From: Bacteroidales bacterium
GTDB lineage: Bacteria; Bacteroidota; Bacteroidia; Bacteroidales; DYOH01
Length of the DNA: 7,704 nt
Assembly (NCBI GenBank): GCA_030632545.1
Contig: DAOVUO010000107.1
Coordinates: 1-7,704, forward strand
Direction: 5' to 3'
Shown one piece after another: positions 1 to 6,803 of the stretch. The first letter of the stretch is position 1, and the number at the start of each line of letters is the position of its first letter. Position numbers and translations under genes: made by a program. The notes under the pieces were generated by a model. That model worked only from the letters and a program-made list of their open reading frames with translations. It was not told where the DNA came from and ran no database searches.

Positions 1-267
1 AAAAAAACAAATGAATGGTTTGAACAAACAGATTTTTATAAACATATTGGTATTTATGCTTATCGTTCAGATATACTTCCTAAACTACCTCTATTAAAGA
101 AACATCCACTTGAAATATTTGAATCTTTGGAACAAAATAGATGGTTGGCAAATGATTTAGTAATAAAAGTCGCACTAACAAAATATGAAAGCCCATCAGT
201 GGATACCCCTGACGATTTAAAATATATTGAAAAACTAATTAATACAGGGGAAATTACAATTAAATAA
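1..267 (+). CDS. kdsB: 3-deoxy-manno-octulosonate cytidylyltransferase (CMP-Kdo synthetase), C-terminal part, 5' end outside window
   Basis: KdsB activates Kdo with CTP to CMP-Kdo in the cytoplasm, supplying the first sugar of the LPS inner core. The open frame from base 1 gives 88 residues ending at TAA 265-267. Visible family hallmarks are HIGIYAYR (fragment residues 15-22), the LEQNRWLANDLVIKV segment (about 46-60) and SVDTPDDL (about 69-76). In characterised KdsB enzymes the Asp of the VDTP motif helps bind the catalytic Mg2+ (family knowledge). The family is about 245-255 residues long, so roughly the first 160 residues, including the nucleotide-binding N-terminus, lie upstream of the window. 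The C-terminus looks complete and intact. The next gene on this strand starts 108 bp later behind its own promoter-like sequence, so co-transcription with it is not obvious. No clear hairpin terminator follows the stop. The identification is secure; only the missing N-terminus limits it. Confidence 0.92.
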   Translation, partial: KKTNEWFEQTDFYKHIGIYAYRSDILPKLPLLKKHPLEIFESLEQNRWLANDLVIKVALTKYESPSVDTPDDLKYIEKLINTGEITIK

Positions 268-308
268 CTTTTTGCAATAATTTAATTTAATGGAAACAAA
301 AAAAAATG

Positions 309-316
309 TATTTTTG
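309..316 (+). promoter_or_regulatory. Possible Bacteroidota-type -7 element (TATTTTTG) ahead of the small T9SS gene
   Basis: TATTTTTG matches the TAnnTTTG -7 consensus of the primary sigma factor of Bacteroidota. It would place a transcription start near base 322 and leave a leader of about 50 nt before the ATG at 376. No TTTG stands at the expected 19-21 bp upstream; the nearest, at 271-274, is too far away. An alternative reading uses TTTG 313-316 as the -33 box with a weak TATCTATA at 338-345. The same octamer occurs ahead of the AsmA-like gene. In such AT-rich DNA a chance match is quite possible. Confidence 0.3.
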
Positions 317-375
317 TATGAAATTTGTGTATAAATTTATCTATATAGAAATGAAACCCTATAATCCACTCTGAA

Positions 376-738
376 ATGAAACGTATTTTATTATTAACGC
401 TAATCGTAAGTATAAATTGTGTTGTAGCAGCACAAGATGCATACGAAACTCGAAGTAGCTTATTTTCAGTCGAGAACATAGTTTACGATCAAGTTATTGA
501 TGCAGTAGTTTATCCAAACCCTGTGATTAATGGCAAATTTTTCGTTAGCTCATTATATGGTATTACTAGTGTAGAGGTTTTAAACGTAATTGGACAGCGA
601 ATTATAAAGAAAGAGTTTAATGCTTATAATGAACAAGAAGTTATGATTGAGCTAGGAACTTGTGAACAAGGTTTATATTTAGTAAAAATTGCGTTTATTA
701 CAGATAAAACAATAATAAAGAAACTATTGGTCAAGTAA
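376..738 (+). CDS. Small secreted protein consisting of a signal peptide and a T9SS type A C-terminal sorting domain
   Basis: This 120-residue protein opens with a Sec signal peptide: MKR, a hydrophobic core to about residue 17, and a likely cleavage after VAA at 19 or after A18. Cys15 is not in a lipobox. Residues about 43-120 match the T9SS type A sorting domain (Por_Secre_tail, TIGR04183). They show VYPNPVINGKFFV at 45-57, VEVLNVIGQRI at 66-76, GLYLVKI at 99-105 and the closing TIIKKLLVK. Such domains normally sit at the end of a large cargo and direct it through the outer-membrane translocon, after which they are removed by PorU. Here only about 23 residues separate the signal peptide from the domain, so there is no room for a folded cargo. 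It could be a free-standing sorting-domain protein, a decoy or accessory of the secretion system, or the relic of a larger gene. It has no frameshift. Its last 15 bp overlap the converging GSCFA gene. Confidence 0.82.
   Translation: MKRILLLTLIVSINCVVAAQDAYETRSSLFSVENIVYDQVIDAVVYPNPVINGKFFVSSLYGITSVEVLNVIGQRIIKKEFNAYNEQEVMIELGTCEQGLYLVKIAFITDKTIIKKLLVK
724..738. other. Tail-to-tail overlap of two convergent genes (15 bp)
   Basis: The TAA stop of the + strand T9SS protein (736-738) lies upstream, on the minus strand, of the TAG stop of the GSCFA gene (724-726). The final codons of both genes therefore use the same 15 bp in opposite directions. No hairpin with a T-run is visible on either side, so each transcript probably reads some way into the other gene. 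Confidence 0.85.
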
Positions 739-1713
739 ATCTATTTTCTGTTGAATTTGGGTTCTATGAGTTATAAGATTTACTCGATATTTTTTCTCAA
801 GGGAAATTAGTTTTTCAATATTTTTAAAAAGCAAATCTTTATAGTTTGAATTTTGTTTATTAAATGGTTTGTGATTTAAGGTCTTTTCTATTTTTTGTAC
901 TTCCTTTGTAAACTCCAACGAAGATTTTGAAAAAAACACATATACTAATTTTTCCCAAATATATTCAATTGCAAGCTTATTAATATGCAACATATCGTCG
1001 GCATAAAACCTATAATCACGCATTTCATCCATTACTAACTCATAAGAAGGAAAATAGATAGCCTTGTTTGTTGATACTATTTGATAAAGGGCAGTAAAAA
1101 GGTGTGATTTACTAACTTGATTTTGAAATGCACCATCTCGCCAATGTCTTACAGGACTTATGGTTAAAATAATTTTAATAGTTGGATTTATAGTTTTTAA
1201 ATGTCTAATACTTTTCTCAATTGATTCCTTAATCTGCTCCACACTTAATAAGTTTCTACTAAACAATTTACTCGCTTGTTTATGGCAATTAGCGACTAAT
1301 CTTTTTCCCTCTACAAGCTCAAATACAAAAGAAGTCCCAAAAGTGAGAAATGCAAAGTTTGCTTGCTTCAAAAAAACATTTTGCTGAATAACTGTATCAT
1401 TTATATTTTTAAGACTCACATCTAAATTAATGCTTGAAAATTGGCTATGTAAATCATAAGAGTTCCATAACTCATTACTAATAAAGAAATCAGAGGCAGT
1501 AAACACCCTTTCATTAACAATATTATCGAGGCATTTTTCTATCGAAACTGGATTAAAAAGGACACCGTAAGGATTTATACTTGTATTGAACCCATTTTTT
1601 TTGAACTGTTCTCCAATATTATCAGTAAAACAAGAACCACATAAAAATATTGCAGATTGAGGATTTATCTGAAATAGTGATTTAAATAGTTCAATTTCCG
1701 TTTGAAGTTTCAT
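724..1713 (-). CDS. GSCFA domain-containing protein (putative SGNH-type hydrolase/transferase)
   Basis: This is a full-length 329-residue member of the GSCFA family (PF08885), which belongs to the SGNH hydrolase-like clan; its substrate is unknown. The name-giving motif is CGSCFTDNIG at 25-34, with S27 as the candidate nucleophile. Further family blocks are INPYGVLFNP (46-55), FLTFGTSFVFEL (122-133), NCHK (142-145), TISPVRHWRDG (184-194), YFPSYELVMDEMRDYRFY (220-237) and DMLH (240-243). D240 and H243 occupy the place of the SGNH catalytic Asp-x-x-His pair. A helical, basic tail follows with the usual LNHKPF segment (279-284). The last 15-20 residues seem to run past the usual family end. No signal peptide or membrane segment is visible, so it is probably cytoplasmic. 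Its ATG lies 5 bp after the stop of the AsmA-like gene, so the two are very probably one transcript. Its stop (TAG, 724-726) lies inside the end of the opposing T9SS gene. Confidence 0.9.
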   Translation of the reverse strand: MKLQTEIELFKSLFQINPQSAIFLCGSCFTDNIGEQFKKNGFNTSINPYGVLFNPVSIEKCLDNIVNERVFTASDFFISNELWNSYDLHSQFSSINLDVSLKNINDTVIQQNVFLKQANFAFLTFGTSFVFELVEGKRLVANCHKQASKLFSRNLLSVEQIKESIEKSIRHLKTINPTIKIILTISPVRHWRDGAFQNQVSKSHLFTALYQIVSTNKAIYFPSYELVMDEMRDYRFYADDMLHINKLAIEYIWEKLVYVFFSKSSLEFTKEVQKIEKTLNHKPFNKQNSNYKDLLFKNIEKLISLEKKYRVNLITHRTQIQQKIDLLDQ

Positions 1714-1718
1714 TGTTA

Positions 1719-4700
1719 TTAAACATTTAACAGCGTTGAAAACTGACGCTCTCGATAATCCAAAATAAACATAGATTTGATATAACCACTGTTTTTCTCT
1801 GGTATTTCTGATTTAGGTAAATCCATAGAACTAGTTTTTGACTTCTGCTCTAATTTCAGTGCTTTCTCTTTGGCTTTTTTAAGTACTCTCTTTAATTTAT
1901 CATATTTTTTAACATCTTTAGAACGAAATCCTAGTGTAGACTTAACGCCTTCCAATAAGCCATCGATCCAATATGTTATGAACATAGAACTTGAATCTCT
2001 TATTAAAAATACTGTTCCCTCTTTTAGAATAAAACTACCTCGTCGAGGATTATTTTTACGAATAACTGTATTAGCCAAATAAGAGGTAAGTCCACGCTTT
2101 TTTAAATTCTCATTTTTTGACTTCAGTATACTTATTTTTAGATTCTTATAACGCATTCGAATACTACCTTTTATCTCTTTATTATTTCCTTCAATAAATA
2201 ATCGAGTATTATCTGAAAAACCAGACTTTATACTAAAATAATAAGTTTCCACTAAAAAACGGTTCAAATCACTAAACTCAAAATCATTAACACCTATATA
2301 CAACTTAAATTCATCGTCTTTTTTTGTTAGCTCGGTTGATAATTTCAAATTAATATGCGACTTATCATACATATACAAATTAATGTCGGCTAACATTGTA
2401 TTCCAAAACGGATACATTCTTGAATAATTTGTTAGTCTGTCTATTTTACCATTTAATCGACTAAACTCAATAATACCAGGAATTGTTGCATTTTCAGCGG
2501 TTAAAGCATAATACACATTCCCATCTTCGATTGCTAAATTTTTTATAGCCAATTTATAAGGAAAAGCCTCTAGCAAACCCATAAGCATTTGACCATCGGA
2601 CGATTCTTCAGGCAAATAATTGTCATCTGAAATTATATTTAAATTTAAATTCACTAATACTGCACTACTCATAGAAATATATTTTCGCTCAAAAAACTTA
2701 TTAAAATCAACACCTTTTGCCTTAAAAAATACAGAATCAATTGCAATATAGGAAGTACTATCTCTATGAATAAAATCCTGTGGAATAGCAGTAGGTTTAT
2801 AGCTCAAATTACGTATAGTAACAGTAGAATCACGTGTATCTGCATTTATTGCAGGAATATTAAGCAAATATGATTTAGCTTGAGTATAAAGTTTAAAATC
2901 GTGCAAAGTAACATTTGCCTTTTCTCTATAAAAATATTTTGGAATTTTAATTTGATCTACTGTATCAATATTAAAATCATAAGCAGTTCCCGACATAAAA
3001 AGCTGCAAATTCTTGACACTATCATTATAAAGAATTTGATTGGTATTTATTTCAGCACCATAAAAATCAATTTCTTCCAAATTCAAACGGTCAAAATATG
3101 GATAGATTTTAAGAAACCAATTACTCTTTGACATATCTGCTAAACTACTATCCTGAAGCGAATATGCCCTAATTACAGGGAAATTTGCTTCAGAAGCCTC
3201 AATTATCAACTTGCGCTTTAACAATTGATTAAAATCAATTCCATCTGCTGAATAGCTCGGAATGCTAATCTGTACAAGAGATGGACGATTATGCTGACGT
3301 AAATATACAGCTTCGCTTGTATCTATTTTATAATAAACCAATAAGTCATTTATAGATAAACTTTGGCTTTCGGAAGAATAGTGTAAGTCTTTTATTTTCA
3401 ATCGCTGAATGGAATCAGGAAAAACAATATTTAAATTATCTACGTGAATAGCAATATCTCTTGCAGGGAAATTATACTCATTTCTTTGCTGATACACACT
3501 ATCAAGTTTAAAATCTTGTAGTTCGGCGTTTAAATTAACTGTAACAAAATTGTATAATGAATCATTAGAGCGTACAAACAATTGTGTTGTATCTAAAATA
3601 ATATGAGCTACAGACAATAGATCAAAATTTTTAGGTAATTTAATAGCTGAACTATTAAATTGCTTACGTCTAGTTCTATCAAGCGAGTCTCTTCCTGTAT
3701 ATGAGATTATTTTACCAGAATTCACAAAAATTGTATCAGCTATTATTTTTCGCTGAAAAAAGAAATCATGGAAATTAATATCAGAAATTTCAATTTTAGG
3801 AAATTCTATATCCATCCACTTTTCTGAGCCCTTTTCCAATAACTTTTGCTTATCAGGCTTTATAACAATATTATTTAAAGCTATTGATTTTGTAACTGAA
3901 TTTACACTTAGTTTCTCAACTTTTAAATAATGAATATCATCGGGTAAATTTAAAGTGTAATTATATAAGTCAACTCTCATAGAATCTGAGAAAAAAAGCT
4001 TTTTGCTTCTCATTGCAGAATCTAAATTCATATCCATGTGAAAATAAAAATTACTTAATTGCGCCGAAATATCATTTTGAAAAGATACACCTACTTTTTT
4101 TTGTGTTCCTTTTTGAACAAGACTTAAATTCCCTCTCAATAAATTAACTGAACGAATTGTAGCTGTATCTATCCAGTGGCTAAGCTCCTTAAAAAAAGGC
4201 AAATCACGCATTAAAACTCCATTTTCAGTTAAAGCAAGTTCTTTTATAGCTTTCAACTTTTGATCAAAAGTTTCCTTAATATTTAAAGTATCTACCAATA
4301 CTTCTGACAAAGTATCCACCAATACATCTGGCAAAGAATCGCTTTTGGATATAATCAATTTTACCTCAGGCTTAAAAATTACTATTGAATCAAGAAACAA
4401 ATGGCGATTAAAAAGTGTTTTATTAAAATCGGCTCTATGAATAGCCAAGCGAGGCAACTTAAAATTCAATTGCATTTCTTCATTTTCCTTATCAGGCAAA
4501 AGTTCTAAGCCTGAGAACCACAGTATTGAGTCAGATGAAGAGGCAAATAGGCTGTCAAAAACAATCTTACTCTTCTTTCCCATTTTAAACTTGCTCAAAA
4601 CCAAAGAGAGGGAGTCCGAATAGAAAAATTTATCTGGTTGCTTTATTAATTGTGGTGTCAAACGCAAATTATGGATTCTAAAATCAATATTTGATTCTAA

Positions 4701-6356
4701 ATGACTGGTATCCTCTCCTATCTTTTGCGAAAATGCAAGTCCTAAATTACTAATTTCAAACTCTCTAATTCGTAACTGTTGGAAATAATATAATACAATC
4801 TCTTTCCAAGTTTGACCTTTCAATTTATTTGATTTTTTATTTCCTTTTTCAAAAAAAACATCAAACTTAGCACCTTTTAAACTTAATTTACCGATAGGCA
4901 AATACTTTTTATGCACTAGCTTAAGCAAATTTAGATTGCTCATGCTCAGCAATGGAATTTTTATATCCATTTTTTTTTTGCCTGCTTGTTTAAGATGAGA
5001 AGAAATATTTAAATTTCGAATAACTAACTTATTAGTAACCGTAGATAGATTTAATTTTTGAAGCTGAAAGCTCGATTTGCTCTTAGGAATAGAAAGTTTT
5101 AAAGATCTGGCATCTATATCAATATCCTTAGCACCAAAAATTCTATTTAGCTTTTTGTAAGAATCTTTACTTAATAAAAAATCATAAAATCGTACATTTA
5201 GCACAGGTAAACTTACAACTGGCTTAGGAACGTCTTTATTATGAACGTAAAACTGTGCCTTCTCTAAAATAAACTCATTTATTTTAATACTTTTTAAAAT
5301 TCCATCAATTAAAGGATAAAAATTAAGATTATAATCAATTTTTCTATTTTTTTTACTCTTATTATCATTGTATAAATATATTGAAGGCTCTTTAATATAC
5401 AATCCGCTAAGTTCAATTTCCTTATTCTTAAGTGCTTTATTGATATCTAAACCAGACACTTGCAACATTGGAAGCTCAATGTCGCTAAATGATTTTGATT
5501 GCTTAATAACGTCCTGAGGCGACAATTGTCCTGGGTATATCTGAATATCAAAAGCCCTCATTATTTTTTGCTTTGTATCTACTTTTATTTGCTTTGCCTT
5601 TAATACATGAATACTATCATTTAATTTTAATTTATAATTATTTATCTCAATAAGAGTGCGTTGTGCATAAAGTAAATTTTTACTTGACAAATAAGTTTTT
5701 GCATCTAAATAAAAATCATGTAGTTCAAAACTAATATTCTCAGCTACAGAAGTTTCTTCTTCCTGACCTTCATTTATCCAAAAATTAAAATTTCCATTTA
5801 AAATCTTAATTTTCTTTACCTTTAAATACCCCAATATATCTAATAGTGCAGGATATAAATCTTCTTGTACGGCCTGATATTTTTTATCACCTTTTTTGGC
5901 TTTAAAAGGCAAACCTACAAGTTTAATATCGGGCGATTCAATTATCAGCTGATTAAAATCTAGTTGCTTTTTATTATATAATTTAAATAACCTTAAATTA
6001 CTAATTTTAAAAGTATTAAAATGAAGTTCATAGAGTGCCCTTTTGGCTTTTTGCTCATCCTTAAATTTATTATATACTGCGGTGTCGGGTTTAAGCCTTA
6101 ATCCAAAAAAGACAAAACTTCTACCTCCTAAATCTACGCTTAAACTATCGAAGTCTATTTCATATAAACCCTCAGATTTTGTGTCAATAAAAGTACCTAA
6201 ACTTTGGCGCAAAATTGGAGTAGCAAAAAAAAGTAAAATTACTTCGGCAACAATAAATACAAAACCAACAATAAATAGCATGCGAACTAATGGATGACGC
6301 TTTTTTATTCTAATTTTTGCAATTTTAAGTTTCTTTTTTGTATCTTTTTCTGCCAT
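1719..6356 (-). CDS. Large AsmA-like repeat protein, inner-membrane anchored, probably a periplasmic lipid-bridge protein
   Basis: This 1545-residue protein starts with a Lys/Arg-rich stretch (4-20) and one membrane segment at about 26-45, then continues as one long beta-rich periplasmic chain (positive-inside rule). The body consists of at least seven degenerate repeats. One signature recurs at about 118-147, 299-329, 471-502, 638-669, 857-886, 1036-1065 and 1213-1242: GLDINKALKNKEIEL, HRADFNKTLFNRHLFL, GIDFNQLLKRKLII and GVDFNKFFERKYISM show it best. A second signature lies about 50 residues after each (168-195, 347-372, 517-542, 720-747, 906-929, 1085-1106, 1260-1285), for example YPALLDILGYLKVKKIKI. 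A DSIHxLK-like turn recurs at 247, 806 and 981. Residues 1295-1411 resemble the C-terminal domain of AsmA/DUF748 proteins, followed by a Lys-rich coil at 1481-1506. AsmA-family relatives (TamB, YhdP, YdbH) move phospholipids between membranes; that role here is inference. It is the upstream gene of a pair with the GSCFA gene, 5 bp apart. ATG at 6354-6356 is the only start that retains the basic N-terminus ahead of the membrane segment. Confidence 0.88.
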   Translation of the reverse strand: MAEKDTKKKLKIAKIRIKKRHPLVRMLFIVGFVFIVAEVILLFFATPILRQSLGTFIDTKSEGLYEIDFDSLSVDLGGRSFVFFGLRLKPDTAVYNKFKDEQKAKRALYELHFNTFKISNLRLFKLYNKKQLDFNQLIIESPDIKLVGLPFKAKKGDKKYQAVQEDLYPALLDILGYLKVKKIKILNGNFNFWINEGQEEETSVAENISFELHDFYLDAKTYLSSKNLLYAQRTLIEINNYKLKLNDSIHVLKAKQIKVDTKQKIMRAFDIQIYPGQLSPQDVIKQSKSFSDIELPMLQVSGLDINKALKNKEIELSGLYIKEPSIYLYNDNKSKKNRKIDYNLNFYPLIDGILKSIKINEFILEKAQFYVHNKDVPKPVVSLPVLNVRFYDFLLSKDSYKKLNRIFGAKDIDIDARSLKLSIPKSKSSFQLQKLNLSTVTNKLVIRNLNISSHLKQAGKKKMDIKIPLLSMSNLNLLKLVHKKYLPIGKLSLKGAKFDVFFEKGNKKSNKLKGQTWKEIVLYYFQQLRIREFEISNLGLAFSQKIGEDTSHLESNIDFRIHNLRLTPQLIKQPDKFFYSDSLSLVLSKFKMGKKSKIVFDSLFASSSDSILWFSGLELLPDKENEEMQLNFKLPRLAIHRADFNKTLFNRHLFLDSIVIFKPEVKLIISKSDSLPDVLVDTLSEVLVDTLNIKETFDQKLKAIKELALTENGVLMRDLPFFKELSHWIDTATIRSVNLLRGNLSLVQKGTQKKVGVSFQNDISAQLSNFYFHMDMNLDSAMRSKKLFFSDSMRVDLYNYTLNLPDDIHYLKVEKLSVNSVTKSIALNNIVIKPDKQKLLEKGSEKWMDIEFPKIEISDINFHDFFFQRKIIADTIFVNSGKIISYTGRDSLDRTRRKQFNSSAIKLPKNFDLLSVAHIILDTTQLFVRSNDSLYNFVTVNLNAELQDFKLDSVYQQRNEYNFPARDIAIHVDNLNIVFPDSIQRLKIKDLHYSSESQSLSINDLLVYYKIDTSEAVYLRQHNRPSLVQISIPSYSADGIDFNQLLKRKLIIEASEANFPVIRAYSLQDSSLADMSKSNWFLKIYPYFDRLNLEEIDFYGAEINTNQILYNDSVKNLQLFMSGTAYDFNIDTVDQIKIPKYFYREKANVTLHDFKLYTQAKSYLLNIPAINADTRDSTVTIRNLSYKPTAIPQDFIHRDSTSYIAIDSVFFKAKGVDFNKFFERKYISMSSAVLVNLNLNIISDDNYLPEESSDGQMLMGLLEAFPYKLAIKNLAIEDGNVYYALTAENATIPGIIEFSRLNGKIDRLTNYSRMYPFWNTMLADINLYMYDKSHINLKLSTELTKKDDEFKLYIGVNDFEFSDLNRFLVETYYFSIKSGFSDNTRLFIEGNNKEIKGSIRMRYKNLKISILKSKNENLKKRGLTSYLANTVIRKNNPRRGSFILKEGTVFLIRDSSSMFITYWIDGLLEGVKSTLGFRSKDVKKYDKLKRVLKKAKEKALKLEQKSKTSSMDLPKSEIPEKNSGYIKSMFILDYRERQFSTLLNV
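4285..4332 (-). repeat. In-frame 24-bp tandem duplication inside the AsmA-like gene
   Basis: Two adjacent 24-bp units, 4285-4308 and 4309-4332, match at 21 of 24 positions. On the coding strand they encode DVLVDTLS-type octapeptides (DVLVDTLS then EVLVDTLN, about residues 677-692). A decayed third start (AAAG) follows at 4333. The duplication sits in a linker between two recurring motifs of repeat 4, which is also the longest repeat of the protein, about 219 residues against 165-180 for the others. Confidence 0.8.
4970..4979 (-). repeat. A10 homopolymer in the coding strand of the AsmA-like gene
   Basis: Ten consecutive T on the + strand are ten A in the coding strand. They encode Lys460-462 and the first base of Met463. 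It is the longest single-base run in the gene. Runs of this length are prone to replication or transcriptional slippage; as written, the frame is intact. Confidence 0.75.
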
Positions 6357-6391
6357 ATTACCGAATTGCCGAATTAACTACAAATTAGCGA

Positions 6392-6399
6392 CAAAAATA
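6392..6399 (-). promoter_or_regulatory. Possible -7 element (TATTTTTG on the minus strand) for the AsmA-like/GSCFA pair
   Basis: The + strand reads CAAAAATA, so the minus strand reads TATTTTTG, a match to the Bacteroidota TAnnTTTG element. Its inner end lies 35 nt from the ATG at 6356, giving a leader of about 25-30 nt. No TTTG box is found at the -33 position (it would appear as CAAA near 6419-6424). The position fits and it would drive both genes of the pair, but the match is short and could be chance. Confidence 0.33.
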
Positions 6400-6522
6400 C
6401 CAATTTATCACTATTCTTAGTCTATTATTTTATAAATAAGATTAATAGGGAAAACTCATACAATTAGAATAACTCACTGTCAAATTTGAAACTTATAGAT
6501 TATAAAGTATTTAACAAGTTAT

Positions 6523-6598
6523 AAAAAAATAAAAAAACATGCCAATAGTATCTACAGGTATTGATTGTTTACTTCCGTATTATAATCGGAAATACTGG
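6523..6598 (-). terminator. Nested inverted repeat followed, on the minus strand, by a T-rich tract (terminator-like or structured RNA)
   Basis: The inner arms TTCCG (6573-6577) and CGGAA (6587-6591) enclose TATTATAAT. The outer arms are CC plus AGTAT (6542-6543, 6547-6551) and ATACTGG (6592-6598), with a 3-nt bulge and an unpaired 21-nt side segment (6552-6572). Read on the minus strand, the fold is followed by a T-rich run (A-tract 6523-6538 on the + strand), as in an intrinsic terminator. The stems are short and AT-rich, and no gene ending here is known, so it may instead be an operator or chance. Confidence 0.25.
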
Positions 6599-6761
6599 TA
6601 GTTTTGATTTTAAAATGGTATAACAAAAACTCTTTCTTCTTAATGTTTTCTCCTTTTGACTTTTACTCTTATCACAAAACAGATAAATAGACTTACTGTC
6701 ACGAGCTTATGATTTTAGAAAGTAGAATTAAAAAAGTGATTCCATAAATTAAAAATAGAAA

Positions 6762-6779
6762 TACTTTTAGTACTTTTAA
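6762..6779 (+). repeat. 9-bp tandem repeat (TACTTTTAG/TACTTTTAA) before the racemase gene
   Basis: Two adjacent units, 6762-6770 and 6771-6779, differ at one base. Each contains TACTTTTA, one base short of the TAnnTTTG -7 element, and they end 24 bp before the racemase ATG. Either could act as a weak -7 box, but no TTTG was seen at the matching -33 distance. Confidence 0.3.
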
Positions 6780-6803
6780 GCAACATTTTTTAAACTATAT
6801 TTT

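Larger units (their letters stand above)
6357..6803. other. Divergent intergenic region, 447 bp, without a convincing gene
   Basis: This AT-rich spacer separates the leftward AsmA-like gene from the rightward racemase gene. It holds a short CCGAATT direct repeat (6361-6367 and 6369-6375), a promoter-like octamer for the leftward gene, a nested inverted repeat with an adjacent A-tract (6523-6598), a pyrimidine-rich stretch (about 6630-6672) and a 9-bp tandem repeat just before the racemase gene. No open frame longer than about 20 codons and no tRNA-like fold was recognised. A small RNA is possible but has no clear promoter. Confidence 0.6.

Noticed and set aside
351..374. Seven-codon upstream frame (MKPYNPL) just before the T9SS gene
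   Set aside because: It is too short to judge; nothing suggests a leader-peptide mechanism.
282..479. 65-codon minus-strand open frame opposite the kdsB/T9SS spacer
   Set aside because: It lies antisense to the signal-peptide region of the T9SS gene, resembles no known family, and its composition is what AT-rich noise gives.
1160..1387. 75-codon + strand frame inside the GSCFA gene
   Set aside because: It is antisense to conserved GSCFA blocks, so it is a shadow of the real gene.
1870..2082. 70-codon + strand frame opposite the end of the AsmA-like gene
   Set aside because: Shadow of a well-supported long gene; no recognisable motif. The same applies to 2880-3131 and 6043-6297.
6539..6601. 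20-codon + strand frame starting MPIVSTGIDC in the divergent spacer
   Set aside because: It is formed by the inverted-repeat region itself and matches no known small protein; it is not supported as a gene.
6357..6803. tRNA, riboswitch, CRISPR array or mobile-element end in the spacer
   Set aside because: No cloverleaf, no regularly spaced repeats, no target-site duplication with terminal inverted repeats, and no recognised aptamer core were seen.
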